A DNA stretch of 22,537 bases from JAAYGT01 sp050252075 (lineage in GTDB: Bacteria > Pseudomonadota > Gammaproteobacteria > Burkholderiales > Burkholderiaceae_B), in assembly GCA_050252075.1 (NCBI GenBank), contig JBFWLP010000054.1, positions 1 to 22,537 on the forward strand, given 5' to 3'. Positions 7,006-15,550 of this stretch are shown one piece after another. The translations under genes were made by a program, and so were the position numbers. Under the pieces are notes generated by a model. The model did not search any database. It was given only the letters and a program-made list of their open reading frames with translations, and was not told the origin of the DNA. Every line of letters starts with the position of its first letter. Within the stretch, counting starts at the first letter, position 1.

Positions 7006-7047
7006 CGGCTGCCCATAAAGGGCTTTAGCGGCTTCCCAGAAAGGGTT
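7002..7047. repeat. 23-bp tandem duplication over the plsC and apaH stop codons
   Basis: Bases 7002-7024 and 7025-7047 are two head-to-tail copies of a 23-bp unit, identical at 20 of 23 positions; the mismatches are at unit positions 10, 15 and 22. The left copy contains the plsC stop codon and the right copy encodes the last residues of ApaH (PFLGSR and stop). Read on the minus strand in a shifted frame, the left copy encodes PFMGSR and stop, an echo of the ApaH end. Confidence 0.85.
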
Positions 7048-7849
7048 CCTGAATGATGCGGTGGTCCGCCATTCGCATGGCCGTCAGTTGCCTGCCCCAG
7101 ACGCAGCCGGTGTCCAGGCAAATGGCATCGGGCCGAACCATCAGGCCAAGGGTGGACCAGTGCCCGAAAACGACGGTAATTCCGCGCGTTGCCCGGCCGG
7201 GAACATCGAACCACGGCATCATGCCGCCGGTGTACATGGGGGCGCCCTTGTGCGAGAACTCCATGTGGCCTTGCTGTGTGCACATTCGCAAGCGTGTGAG
7301 CGCATTGACGATGACGCGCATGCGTTTGCCACCGTCGAATTTGTCCTTCCAGTTCACGGGGTCGTTCCCGTACATGCTGCTGAGCAATGTTTTCCACTGG
7401 GGGCTGCGCAGCGCGGTTTCAACTTCGGCGGCGAGCGCCAGTGTTTTCTTCACACTCCACTTGGCCAACACACCGGCGTGCACCAGCAGGTGGCCGTAAT
7501 CGAAGTGCGCCAGCGGCCGCCGCCGAAGCCAGTCGATCAGGTCGGCGGCGTCGGGGGCGTTCAGAATATCGTTCAGGGTGTCTGACTTTGCCGGTTTTCT
7601 TACCCCGGCGGCAACCGCCAGCAAATGCAGGTCGTGATTCCCGAGTACGGTAAGGGCACGATCACCCAAACCCATGACGGTACGCAATACCCCCAGTGAG
7701 TCGGGCCCCCGGTTGACCAGATCGCCGGCAAACCAGAAACGTGCCTTGGGGTCGCCGGCGATTTCAGGGTGAGCGAGCAGCTGCTGAAGCTCGGCGTTAC
7801 AGCCTTGCAGATCCCCTATCATCCAGAGGTGGTTGGGTGTATCAGTCAT
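7025..7849 (-). CDS. apaH: Bis(5'-nucleosyl)-tetraphosphatase, symmetrical
   Basis: 274-residue calcineurin-like phosphoesterase that cleaves Ap4A to two ADP and in E. coli also removes Np4 caps from RNA. Metal-binding motifs are intact: GDLQGC (12-17), GDLVNRGPDS (42-51), GNHD (70-73), with later histidines in LLVHAGV and VFGHWS. The frame is open far upstream across lptG, but ApaH begins at MTDTPNHLWMIGDLQGC; this ATG overlaps the lptG stop by 4 nt (ATGA), indicating coupled translation. It is the last gene of the minus-strand run. Its last codons fall in the 23-bp duplication. Confidence 0.95.
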   Translation of the reverse strand: MTDTPNHLWMIGDLQGCNAELQQLLAHPEIAGDPKARFWFAGDLVNRGPDSLGVLRTVMGLGDRALTVLGNHDLHLLAVAAGVRKPAKSDTLNDILNAPDAADLIDWLRRRPLAHFDYGHLLVHAGVLAKWSVKKTLALAAEVETALRSPQWKTLLSSMYGNDPVNWKDKFDGGKRMRVIVNALTRLRMCTQQGHMEFSHKGAPMYTGGMMPWFDVPGRATRGITVVFGHWSTLGLMVRPDAICLDTGCVWGRQLTAMRMADHRIIQEPFLGSR

Positions 7850-9024
7850 GTAGCAGAGCGGCTCCAGGGCCAGCGTGATTGATTGAAACGTTGAAGTTGA
7901 TGGCGATTCTCCATAAGCAGCAATGCAATGAATGCCAGGGCCAAACCGCACAGGCTCGGTGCCAGGGCGGTTACCCAGGGCGTCCAATGGCTGAGCATGC
8001 CCAGATTCAACGACAGCTGATTCAGCATGAAAAAGCCTACGCCCAGCAAAATGCCGACAAAAACCTTGCCCCCCACACCGCCGCGGCGGGTTTGCATAAA
8101 GCTGATGGGCGCGGCAATGGTGATCATGACCAGCAGTGTGAAGGGGTATGCCACTTTGCGCCAGAAGGCGACGACCTGCCGGTCGGTTTGCAGCTGATTG
8201 GTATCCAGGTAATCGATGTAATCGAGCAAATCCCACATGGACATGCGCTCGGGCGTCAGTACCCGAGCAATCAGCCGTTCCGGAGTGAGCGATGTGGACA
8301 ATTCGCGTGTGTCGAGTTTTTCGACACGTGTAATGGGCTGCTTGGGCTCGCGGGCGTCGGCCAGAGCCGATACGGAGCTGACGCTGATGGTGGTTTGCGT
8401 GACGGCCGTCAGTTCCAGCTTGCCGTTGCCGAAGCGGCCTTGCTGCGCCTGCGAAAACCGGCTCAGTTCCTGGCCGGCCCGAAACTCGTACAGTGTAATG
8501 TCGGTTACGTCGCCATTGGCCTGCAGCGAGGCGATGTTGATAATGCGTGTTCCGCCGCCGCCGTCCGGTTCCTTGAACCAGTATCCACTGTTCAACCGTC
8601 CGCCGTCGGCCTGCCCCAGCAAGGACAGCTTGACCTCGCTGGTTTTCAGTTCCGCCGCCGGTGTGATGTATTCCGACAAAATGAATGCGCCTCCGACCAA
8701 GGGCAGGGTAACGACCCATAACGCCGCCAGCAGTTTCATGCCGCTAACGCCGGATACCCGCAGAATCACGAGTTCATTGCGCTGCGCCAGGCCGGCCAGC
8801 GCCAGAATCGCACCGATCAGCAGGCCGATGGGCAGCAGGTCGTACAGCCGGGTTGGCAGTGCCAGAATCTGCATGTAGAACAGGTTTGCCAGACTCAGCT
8901 CCTCGCCCACGCCGTCGAGTTCTTCGATCAGTGCAAAAAACGTGAAAAGCCCCACCAACGCGACCAGCACGACGGCACTGGCGCGGTAAATTTCGGAAGC
9001 GAGATAGCGACGGGCGGTTCGCAT
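7846..9024 (-). CDS. lptG: LPS export system permease LptG
   Basis: 392-residue inner-membrane subunit of the LptB2FG transporter that extracts lipopolysaccharide for transfer to the outer membrane. Start MRTARRYLASEIYRAS leads into a first membrane helix (about 15-33); RLYDLLPIGLLIGAILALAGLAQRNELVILRVSG (59-92) is the typical second-helix and coupling-helix region. A long periplasmic domain follows, then three C-terminal helices, with TRRGGVGGKVFVGILLGVGFF before the last two. The partner lptF is not in the window; in many proteobacteria it lies beside lptG, so here the pair is split or lptF is elsewhere. No clear Shine-Dalgarno. Preceded by an 85-nt gap after mtgA. Confidence 0.92.
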   Translation of the reverse strand: MRTARRYLASEIYRASAVVLVALVGLFTFFALIEELDGVGEELSLANLFYMQILALPTRLYDLLPIGLLIGAILALAGLAQRNELVILRVSGVSGMKLLAALWVVTLPLVGGAFILSEYITPAAELKTSEVKLSLLGQADGGRLNSGYWFKEPDGGGGTRIINIASLQANGDVTDITLYEFRAGQELSRFSQAQQGRFGNGKLELTAVTQTTISVSSVSALADAREPKQPITRVEKLDTRELSTSLTPERLIARVLTPERMSMWDLLDYIDYLDTNQLQTDRQVVAFWRKVAYPFTLLVMITIAAPISFMQTRRGGVGGKVFVGILLGVGFFMLNQLSLNLGMLSHWTPWVTALAPSLCGLALAFIALLLMENRHQLQRFNQSRWPWSRSAT

Positions 9025-9109
9025 AAATTGTTACAGAGTGGTTGGCGATTCGTCGGGCGAAGGTGCAAGCTTACCATTGGGGGCAAGGGCGCGTGAACCC
9101 GAGGGCGGC

Positions 9110-9817
9110 TTAATCCGGTACATCGACCAGGCGCATACGCCGGCGTATCGTGGCCGCTCGCGAGTTCAGATAGCCGGTAGCCCCGTTTTCATCGTAGAAA
9201 GCCGGGTTGGGCAGCATGACTGCCAGACGCGATGCCTGCGAGGTATTCAGGCGGGCAGCCGTTGTCTTGTAATAGTGTTTTGCGGCCGCCTGGGCGCCGA
9301 ACACGTGGGTGCCCCATTGGGCGACATTCAGATAAAGCTCCAGAATGCGGCGTTTGCTCATGGTCAGTTCGATCATGTAGGTGATCACCAGTTCTTTTGC
9401 CTTGCGCACGTAGGAGCGCGAGTTGGACAGAAACAGGTTTTTTGCCAGCTGCTGCGTGATGGTGGATCCCCCGCGGCGGCGGCTGTTACCCTTCTCGGCC
9501 TGCCGCTGGTTGTATTCCCAGGCCTTGCGTATGGCGTCCCATTCCACGCCGGTGTGTTCAAAAAAATTGGCATCTTCCGAGGCTACGACCGCCCGCTTAA
9601 GGTTTTCACTGATGTCCTCGTAGGCTACCCATTCATACTCCAGCCGGGCGTCGGGATCATGAGCGCGAAGTTCCAGCAAGGTGGCATTCATGAAGGCGCT
9701 GCTGCCGGGGTTTTTCACTGTCAGCCACAACACCATGACGAACAATCCGAACAGATAAAGCAAACCGGCGGCGATCGCCGCGAGTAATCCCAACCCGAGT
9801 AGCCGGCCGGCTGTCAT
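9110..9817 (-). CDS. mtgA: Monofunctional peptidoglycan glycosyltransferase
   Basis: 235-residue GT51 enzyme that polymerises lipid II into glycan strands without a transpeptidase domain. An N-terminal membrane anchor covers about residues 5-34. Catalytic motif EDANFFEHTGVEWDAI carries Glu81; RRGGSTITQQLAKNLFLS and KRRILELYLNVAQWG follow in the right order, then GAQAAAKHYY. Length matches MtgA. It starts 10 nt after aroE with an AGGG ribosome-binding site, so the two are probably one transcript. Confidence 0.95.
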   Translation of the reverse strand: MTAGRLLGLGLLAAIAAGLLYLFGLFVMVLWLTVKNPGSSAFMNATLLELRAHDPDARLEYEWVAYEDISENLKRAVVASEDANFFEHTGVEWDAIRKAWEYNQRQAEKGNSRRRGGSTITQQLAKNLFLSNSRSYVRKAKELVITYMIELTMSKRRILELYLNVAQWGTHVFGAQAAAKHYYKTTAARLNTSQASRLAVMLPNPAFYDENGATGYLNSRAATIRRRMRLVDVPD

Positions 9818-9827
9818 GAGGCCCTGC

Positions 9828-10688
9828 CTACGCCTGCGGCGCGGCGAGCGCCTCGCGCAACGCTGTCAGCACAGGAGCGGTATCCGGCGCGACGCCATGC
9901 CAGATACGAAAGCTTTCCGCCGCCTGGCCGACCAGCATGCCCAAGCCGTCGGCCACATGGCCGGCACCTTGTTCCCGGGCCTGTGCCATGAACGGTGTGT
10001 CGCCGGCGGCGTAAACCATATCGTAGGCCAGGCTTTGCGCGTTATACAGCCCGGTGGGTAGCGCCGGCGGCGTGTCGCCCAGGCTGCTGGACGTGGCGTT
10101 GATGACAATGTCGTAGTGCCCCTGCGCGTCGGCCAACGCGCCTGCATTGAGCACCTGCCTGGCATTGGGGAGCAAGTCCAGGCAATGGCGGCGCAAATCG
10201 TGCGCCCGCTGGGCAGTCCGGTTCACGACGGTCAGTTCGCGGCATTGTCCGGCCAGCAAGGGAAACAGTACGCCGCGCGCCGCTCCTCCGGCGCCCACCA
10301 GCAAGATACGCTTATCCCGGGGGTCGAACCCAAGGCGCTTCAGATCGTTGGTCAGGCCGGCGCCATCGGTGTTGTCGGCATGCAGGAAGCCGTCTTGCAT
10401 CCACAGGGTATTGGCGGCTCCCGCCAGGTGTGCACGCTCGCCGGCATGGCTTCTGGCCAGCGCATAAGCCTGTTCCTTGAACGGTACGGTGACGTTCAGG
10501 CCGGCTCCCCCGTGGCTGAAGAACGTATGTACGGTGTCGGCGAAGCCGTCAAGCGGCGCAGGCAGGGTGTCGTATGTGAGGGAAATGGCAAACTGCCCGG
10601 CGAACAGCCGATGAATGGCCGGCGACCGGCTGTGGCTGACCGGATTGCCAATGACGGCATAGCGGGCGGGGGGGGCGGTAGGGGTCAT
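9828..10688 (-). CDS. aroE: Shikimate dehydrogenase (NADP+)
   Basis: 286-residue enzyme reducing 3-dehydroshikimate to shikimate. Substrate site: YAVIGNPVSHSRSP (10-23), NVTVPFKEQAY with catalytic Lys71, and NTDG with Asp108. Cofactor site: LLVGAGGAARG and the VVNRTAQRA motif, which suggests NADPH preference. C-terminal DGLGMLVGQAAESF is typical. The frame opens 12 codons earlier, but that extension would overlap the preceding gene by 40 nt and lies outside the family start. The chosen ATG overlaps the TonB-like gene's stop by 4 nt (ATGA), so translation is likely coupled. Confidence 0.95.
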   Translation of the reverse strand: MTPTAPPARYAVIGNPVSHSRSPAIHRLFAGQFAISLTYDTLPAPLDGFADTVHTFFSHGGAGLNVTVPFKEQAYALARSHAGERAHLAGAANTLWMQDGFLHADNTDGAGLTNDLKRLGFDPRDKRILLVGAGGAARGVLFPLLAGQCRELTVVNRTAQRAHDLRRHCLDLLPNARQVLNAGALADAQGHYDIVINATSSSLGDTPPALPTGLYNAQSLAYDMVYAAGDTPFMAQAREQGAGHVADGLGMLVGQAAESFRIWHGVAPDTAPVLTALREALAAPQA

Positions 10689-11563
10689 GGGGTAGTCTCG
10701 AGTTGTTCCCGTACGAAGTGCCATGTGCGGGTGATGGCAAGCACGTCGGTTCTTTGGGCGATCGATTCGGGCAGCGGAGCAAACGGCGAAGCCAGCTGAA
10801 TGATGCGCGAGGCCGCCAGATTAAGGACAGGCTCACGGGAAGGACGGTCAAATTCAACTCGCTCGACCGTACCATTCTTGCGGATATAGACGGTAACCTG
10901 AAGGCTGCCATAGATTTTTCCACGAGCCTGATCCGGGTAATGTTCAGTACCAATGAGCTCGATTTTTGCCCGCCACGACTCCAGATAGGCGGCATAATCC
11001 ACCCCTTGCGCTGAAGGTCCGATGAACTCGCGGCGAGGCTGCGCGTTGTAGCGGTTGATTTGTTCTTTCAGCGCACTGATCTGTGCGCTGAGCAGCCGTT
11101 CCTGCTGTTCAAGCGCGTCGTCGCCGGGCGGGCCGGTATCTTCGGCAGGGTCGCTTTCCGCCGGGCGCTCTGCTGTTTCGTAGGTGGATACCAGCTGGGC
11201 CAGCAGTCGTTCCTGGCGAGCTTCCAGCTCCTGCTGCCGTTTTCTCAGGGCCTGCAGATAGTCCACTTCGTCAATGGCTTCCGTGGTGCGGGGCAAGGGT
11301 GAGGCGGCAATGCCCTGATCGCTCTCGCCGCCACCGTCAAGCGACGCCTGGGCCAGCACCTGGGGTTGAACCGGTGCCCGCTCGGTCTGGGTGTTGACCA
11401 ATGTGATTTCCAGCCCCGGTCGCGTGGGTGGGGCCGTTTCCAGGGCGCCCGGCCAGCGCACGGCGATCACGGCGGCGTGAAGCGCCGCCGACACCAGCAG
11501 GGCCACCGGCAGGTAGTCGCGTCGTGTAAAGGCCAGCAAAGAAACGGGATGGGGCTTGGTCAT
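10685..11563 (-). CDS. TonB-like C-terminal domain protein with coiled coil
   Basis: 292 residues. One membrane helix near residues 17-36, a probable periplasmic linker, then a charged Gln/Glu/Arg-rich coiled-coil stretch (about 99-172, including ALRKRQQELEARQERLLAQL), and a TonB-type C-terminal domain (about 195-285: YLESWRAKIELIGTEHYPDQARGKIYGSLQVTVYIRKNGTVERVEFDRPS). TonB carries energy from the inner membrane to outer-membrane receptors, but no exbB/exbD lie nearby and the proline-rich spacer of classical TonB is replaced by a coiled coil. It may be a TolA-like or structural protein. It begins 30 nt after the RNase II gene and overlaps aroE by 4 nt. Confidence 0.82.
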   Translation of the reverse strand: MTKPHPVSLLAFTRRDYLPVALLVSAALHAAVIAVRWPGALETAPPTRPGLEITLVNTQTERAPVQPQVLAQASLDGGGESDQGIAASPLPRTTEAIDEVDYLQALRKRQQELEARQERLLAQLVSTYETAERPAESDPAEDTGPPGDDALEQQERLLSAQISALKEQINRYNAQPRREFIGPSAQGVDYAAYLESWRAKIELIGTEHYPDQARGKIYGSLQVTVYIRKNGTVERVEFDRPSREPVLNLAASRIIQLASPFAPLPESIAQRTDVLAITRTWHFVREQLETTP

Positions 11564-11593
11564 GGTTTTCGGAACGCAGGGGCGAGCGGTGGG

Positions 11594-13483
11594 TTATGCC
11601 GGGCTGATAACCTCGCGCAGCCTGCACATCAATTCCAGCGACAGTTCATCGACACCCAGAATATCCAGCACCACGCGTTGTCCCCGATCCAGTTCGGGCA
11701 GCCCGGCAACACGGATTACCAGCGGGACGTTTTCCAGCCGCACCAGGTCGTCGCGTATGACGCTGCCGGTTACCGTGTCCAGGCCTTGCTGTTGCAGCCA
11801 GCGCAGGCACCAGTAGCGTTCCATGGATGACTGGTAATCGCTCCACAGGGTGTACTGGGAGTCGAAGGCGCCGATAATGGCGAACAAGTCGGCGTCTTTG
11901 GGTTTGTACGGCGCCACCAGACGGGCCGACACGCCGTGTTCGGCGGCGGCCAGCAACTGGCGCTGGTTGATCAGATCCACATAGCGACGCAGCGGCGAGG
12001 TTGACCAGGCGTACTGGGGTACGCCGATGGCTTCGTGCGGCAGGGCATGCGTAGACATGCGAACCCGGCCGGCTTGCTGCGAACGGTAAATGCCCGGCAG
12101 GCCATGCTCGGCCAGCAGCCCGCCCCACTGATTGTTGGCCAGGATCATGTATTCCGCAACCAGCCGGTCCAGTGGCGCGTCGCGCCGTCGCGCCACCAGC
12201 CGCACCGGGGTTGCCGGGTCGTCGTGAGGGCCTTCCAGAACAAAAGAGTAATCCACGCGGCTGTTCGTTTCGGGCTTGCCACGCACCTGTTCCCGCTGCC
12301 TGGATAAATGCAGGGCTTGCCGCCACAGGGGGCGAAGCCAGTGGGAATACGGCACATCGGCCTGAGGATCGGCCAGCGCTTCCTCGGTAATCAGGTGATC
12401 CAGCTTGTCGTGGCGCAGGTTTTCCTGGATGCGAATGCGCTCCATGCGCGTTTCCGAGGACAGCAGTTCGCCGGTTTCCAGGTTGGCGGTGACATACAGG
12501 GACAAGGCCGGGCGAATTTCGCCTTCGTCGAGCGAGTAGCCGGCAATGAGTTCGGGCGGCAGCATTGGAATTTTTTGTCCGGGTGCGTACACCGTGGACA
12601 TGCGAGACCGTGCCAGCTTGTCCAGATCGCTGTCGCGCGTGATGGCCAGGGCCGGCGCGGCAATGTGTACGCCGATCCGCACAATGCCGGGTTCTACTTC
12701 AGTGACGGAAAGCGCGTCATCGACCTCGAAGGTGCTGCTGTCATCGACCGAATAGGCTTGAACGTCGGCCATGGGAAGGTCGCGCTCCAGCGGTGACAGC
12801 GCAATGGGAGAAAAATGCGTTCCCCGGGGAAAGTGGGTGGCCAGAAAGCGGTGTTGATGCAGCGCGAGCGCGTGCGGCCAGACGCCCAGTGTGAGCAGCA
12901 GCTTCTCGGGCGTTGTGCCCTGTGCCGTGACGGCTGCCTCGAAGGCTCTCCATTCCAGCGTGTTCTTGTCGGGCTTGACCAGGAACGTGGCGGCGGCATC
13001 GGCCAGTTCCTCGGGCAACCGCCCGGCGATCATCTGGTCAGTCCAGGCCTGCTGCTGTTCGGCGGCACGTTGTTTCTTTTCAATGGCGGCCAGTGCCGCT
13101 TTCAGAATGTCGGGCGGCGCAGGCCGGTACTTTCCTTTGCCGCGCCGGTGAAAATACGCCGGCGCGCTGTTCAGCGCGAAGATCAGTGCCGCCTTTTCGA
13201 TCGCGTTGGGGGCGTGTCCAAAGTAATCGCGGGCAAACTCGGTGGCTTCAAACTCGTCTTGCGGCGCGCATTCCCACAGAAAATCGATTTCCAGTGTGGC
13301 GGCCAGTGCCTGGGCTTGCTCCAGCAAGTCGCGCGGAGCGGGCTGGTCGAATTCAAACAGCACGGTGTTTTTCTTGATTTTGCTGCGTTTCCCCGAGTCG
13401 GACTCCACCTGCAATGTGGCGTCGCTTTGGGAGAAAATCTTTTCTGCTTTAAAGGTGCCGCTGTCTTCGTAAAGAACGTACAT
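11594..13483 (-). CDS. RNase II-family (RNB domain) exoribonuclease
   Basis: 629-residue predicted 3'-5' exoribonuclease. An N-terminal region of about 235 residues is followed by the RNB catalytic domain (about 236-550). The metal site reads SVDDSSTFEVDDALSV (245-260): Asp247, Asp255 and Asp256 match E. coli RNase II Asp201, 209 and 210, but the residue matching Asp207 is Glu253. TSPLRRYVDL (495-504) is the usual RNA/catalytic arginine segment. The glutamate is my recollection of a subfamily pattern and need not mean loss of function. A start six codons upstream is possible, but MYVLYEDSG gives the natural N-terminus. A 13-nt palindrome lies 12 nt upstream of the ATG. Confidence 0.9.
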   Translation of the reverse strand: MYVLYEDSGTFKAEKIFSQSDATLQVESDSGKRSKIKKNTVLFEFDQPAPRDLLEQAQALAATLEIDFLWECAPQDEFEATEFARDYFGHAPNAIEKAALIFALNSAPAYFHRRGKGKYRPAPPDILKAALAAIEKKQRAAEQQQAWTDQMIAGRLPEELADAAATFLVKPDKNTLEWRAFEAAVTAQGTTPEKLLLTLGVWPHALALHQHRFLATHFPRGTHFSPIALSPLERDLPMADVQAYSVDDSSTFEVDDALSVTEVEPGIVRIGVHIAAPALAITRDSDLDKLARSRMSTVYAPGQKIPMLPPELIAGYSLDEGEIRPALSLYVTANLETGELLSSETRMERIRIQENLRHDKLDHLITEEALADPQADVPYSHWLRPLWRQALHLSRQREQVRGKPETNSRVDYSFVLEGPHDDPATPVRLVARRRDAPLDRLVAEYMILANNQWGGLLAEHGLPGIYRSQQAGRVRMSTHALPHEAIGVPQYAWSTSPLRRYVDLINQRQLLAAAEHGVSARLVAPYKPKDADLFAIIGAFDSQYTLWSDYQSSMERYWCLRWLQQQGLDTVTGSVIRDDLVRLENVPLVIRVAGLPELDRGQRVVLDILGVDELSLELMCRLREVISPA

Positions 13484-13495
13484 AATTATCCAGTG

Positions 13496-13508
13496 TTGCA
13501 CTGTGCAA
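13496..13508. promoter_or_regulatory. 13-nt perfect palindrome before the RNase II gene
   Basis: TTGCACTGTGCAA has 6-bp arms around a central T. It lies in the 33-nt gap between the yqiA-like stop and the RNase II-family start. It has the look of a dimeric regulator site, but no regulator can be named and no good promoter was found beside it. Confidence 0.35.
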
Positions 13509-13516
13509 GAGTGCGG

Positions 13517-14122
13517 TTATTGCGTTTTCTGTTGCGGCGCCAGCGCAAATTCCAGCACGTCGTCCAGGTAGCGCGCAAAGTCGGAGATGCCGTGGTCGCC
13601 GCCCGGTACCACGTGTTGCCGGCAGCCTTGATACCACGCGACCATTTCCCGCCAGTCGAGCACCTCATCCCCCTGGGTTGCCAGCAAGTAAAAGCGGTCT
13701 GGCCGGCTGGGTTTACCCACGGCAAGTGCGGCCAGCTCATCGACATACTCGGGCAGAAAAACGAAGGGATCGTCGCTGTGGTACTGGCTATGTTCCCCTA
13801 CCTGTGTGGCCAGGTCGCGTGCGGCGTAGACCGCCGGGTTCAGCACGACGGCCCGACATTTCCAATGTTCCGCCAGGTAATTGGCGTAATAACCGCCCAG
13901 CGAGGAGCCGATGATACACAGGTCGGATTCCGGCTGCATGTTCTGCCGCAGTTGCGCCTGTTCGATCAGGTGGCCGGCCAGCTCGACAGCGCGCTGCGGG
14001 CTGGCCGGCAGTTGCGGGCAAACCCACTGGTTGCCGATGCCTTGTGTTGCCATGGCATCGGCCAGCAACTGCGCCTTGAATGACTTGGGAGAGGATCGAA
14101 AGCCATGCAAATAGAGGATCAT
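13517..14122 (-). CDS. YqiA/UPF0227-like alpha/beta-hydrolase (putative esterase)
   Basis: 201 residues. Opens with ILYLHGFRSSPKS, the oxyanion-side loop of this family. Nucleophile elbow GSSLGG gives Ser74; acid Asp152 (QGDEVLDW) or nearby Asp156; His177 in GGDHGISDF. YqiA of E. coli hydrolyses short acyl esters in vitro; the physiological substrate is unknown. The frame extends 12 codons upstream (14158), but a strong AGGAG lies 6 nt before the ATG at 14122 and none before the upstream one, so the shorter form is preferred. Placed between mpl (42 nt upstream) and the RNase II gene (33 nt downstream) in one minus-strand run. Confidence 0.88.
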   Translation of the reverse strand: MILYLHGFRSSPKSFKAQLLADAMATQGIGNQWVCPQLPASPQRAVELAGHLIEQAQLRQNMQPESDLCIIGSSLGGYYANYLAEHWKCRAVVLNPAVYAARDLATQVGEHSQYHSDDPFVFLPEYVDELAALAVGKPSRPDRFYLLATQGDEVLDWREMVAWYQGCRQHVVPGGDHGISDFARYLDDVLEFALAPQQKTQ

Positions 14123-14128
14123 CGCGGG

Positions 14129-14133
14129 CTCCT
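14129..14133 (-). promoter_or_regulatory. Ribosome-binding site deciding the yqiA-like start
   Basis: AGGAG on the minus strand with a 6-nt spacer to the ATG at 14122. The in-frame ATG at 14158 has no such site, so this motif argues for the shorter protein. Confidence 0.7.
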
Positions 14134-14164
14134 GCGGAAAAAAAGACGGGTTGGCCATGAGGGC

Positions 14165-15532
14165 TCAGCGGGCGCGCAGGGCGTCGAGCAGTTTTTGATG
14201 CACTCCACCGAAGCTGCCGTTGCTCATGACAATGACGGCGTCGCCGGCCTGCGCATCGGCGGTCACCGCCAGCACCATTTTATCCAGATCGTCATACGCG
14301 CCAAAGCGATTGCCCAAGGGCGCCAGCACCTGGGCGGGATCCCAGCCCAGTGCCTGCTTGCCCTCACGCTGTCCGAAACAGTAGACCTGGTCGGCGATGC
14401 TCAAGGCATCGGGCAGGCGTGCCGCCATGGTTCCCAGCTTCATGGTGTTCGATCGTGGTTCGATCACGGCCAGCAGACGCCCGTCTTTGCGTTGTCGGCG
14501 CGCGCCGTCGAGTGTCGTGGCAATGGCGGTGGGATGGTGGGCGAAATCGTCATAGACGTCGATGCCGCCTACGCTGCCACGCAGCTCCATGCGCCGTTTC
14601 ACGCCCTGAAAGCAGGAAAGCGCCTGGGCACTTGTCGAGGGTGCCACACCCATGTGCCGGGCGGCGGCTATCGCCGCCAGTGCGTTCATGCGGTTGTGGT
14701 GGCCTGATAGTTGCCATTGCACGCCGGCCACCGGCTCTCCTTTATGAGCAACCGTGAAGCGGCCTTCATCGTTTTCCGGAACCGCAAACCACTCTCCGTG
14801 CGGCCCCAATTGCTCGACCGGCGTCCAGCAACCGCGCTGCAAGGCGCGGTCGAGTGCCGGGCTGTCAGCGGGCCGAATGATCAGGCCCTGGCCGGGAATG
14901 GTGCGAACAAGATGGTGAAACTGGGTTTCAATGGCGGCCAGGTCGGGGAAAATATCCGCGTGGTCATATTCAAGATTGTTGAGCACCGCCGTGCGGGGCC
15001 GATAATGAACAAACTTGGAGCGCTTGTCGAAAAAGGCGGTGTCATATTCATCGGCTTCGATCACGAAATGGTGCTGTTCCGCTGTGTACCGCGCAGAAAT
15101 TCCAAAGTCGGTGGCTACGCCGCCGATCAGGAAATTGGGTGCCATACCCGCGTAGTCCAGTATCCAGGCCAGCATGGAGCTGGTGGTGGTTTTGCCGTGC
15201 GTTCCGGCCACCGCCGCCACGTGCTGCCCTGCCAGAATGTGTTCGCCCAGCCATTGCGGGCCCGATGTGTAGGGCAGCCCGTGATTCAGTATGGCTTCCA
15301 TGACGGGTGTACCGCGCTTGACCACATTACCCACTATGTACAGGTCGGGCTTGAGCGCCAGCTGGTCGGCGTTGAAGCCATCGATGACGTCAATGCCCTG
15401 TTCTTCCAGCTGGGTGCTCATGGGAGGATACAGGCCGGCGTCGCAGCCGGTTACGCGATGCCCTGCCGACCGTGCGATCAACGCCAGCCCGCCCATGAAT
15501 GTACCGCCGATTCCCAAAATGTGTAGGTGCAT
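14165..15532 (-). CDS. mpl: UDP-N-acetylmuramate:L-Ala-gamma-D-Glu-meso-DAP ligase
   Basis: 455-residue Mur-ligase-family enzyme that attaches recycled murein tripeptide to UDP-MurNAc. Mpl differs from MurC by its start: MHLHILGIGGTFMGGLALIARSAGHRVTGCD is the Mpl signature. The ATP P-loop is AGTHGKTTT (109-117); EADEYDTAFFDKRSKFVHYRP and LNNLEYDHADIFPDL (Mpl-type metal and UDP-sugar region) follow, then FQGVKRRMELRG and DDFAHHPTAI. Full length. GGAGG (15539-15543) lies 6 nt before the ATG. It is the first gene of the minus-strand run and diverges from the thioredoxin gene. Confidence 0.95.
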   Translation of the reverse strand: MHLHILGIGGTFMGGLALIARSAGHRVTGCDAGLYPPMSTQLEEQGIDVIDGFNADQLALKPDLYIVGNVVKRGTPVMEAILNHGLPYTSGPQWLGEHILAGQHVAAVAGTHGKTTTSSMLAWILDYAGMAPNFLIGGVATDFGISARYTAEQHHFVIEADEYDTAFFDKRSKFVHYRPRTAVLNNLEYDHADIFPDLAAIETQFHHLVRTIPGQGLIIRPADSPALDRALQRGCWTPVEQLGPHGEWFAVPENDEGRFTVAHKGEPVAGVQWQLSGHHNRMNALAAIAAARHMGVAPSTSAQALSCFQGVKRRMELRGSVGGIDVYDDFAHHPTAIATTLDGARRQRKDGRLLAVIEPRSNTMKLGTMAARLPDALSIADQVYCFGQREGKQALGWDPAQVLAPLGNRFGAYDDLDKMVLAVTADAQAGDAVIVMSNGSFGGVHQKLLDALRAR

Positions 15533-15550
15533 AGTAATCCTCCGGTTTGT

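Noticed and set aside
7006..7024. Possible bidirectional terminator between plsC and apaH
   Set aside because: Only a 4-bp GCCC/GGGC core stem and no T-run on either strand; the tandem duplication explains the sequence better.
12710..12760. Glu253 in place of the second active-site Asp in the RNase II-family protein, as possible loss of activity
   Set aside because: I recall an acidic Glu at this place in other RNB subfamilies, and the other metal ligands are kept, so it is not good evidence for a dead enzyme.
12815..14083. Plus-strand reading frame of about 422 codons over the RNase II and yqiA-like genes
   Set aside because: Antisense shadow of two recognisable genes with no domain of its own.
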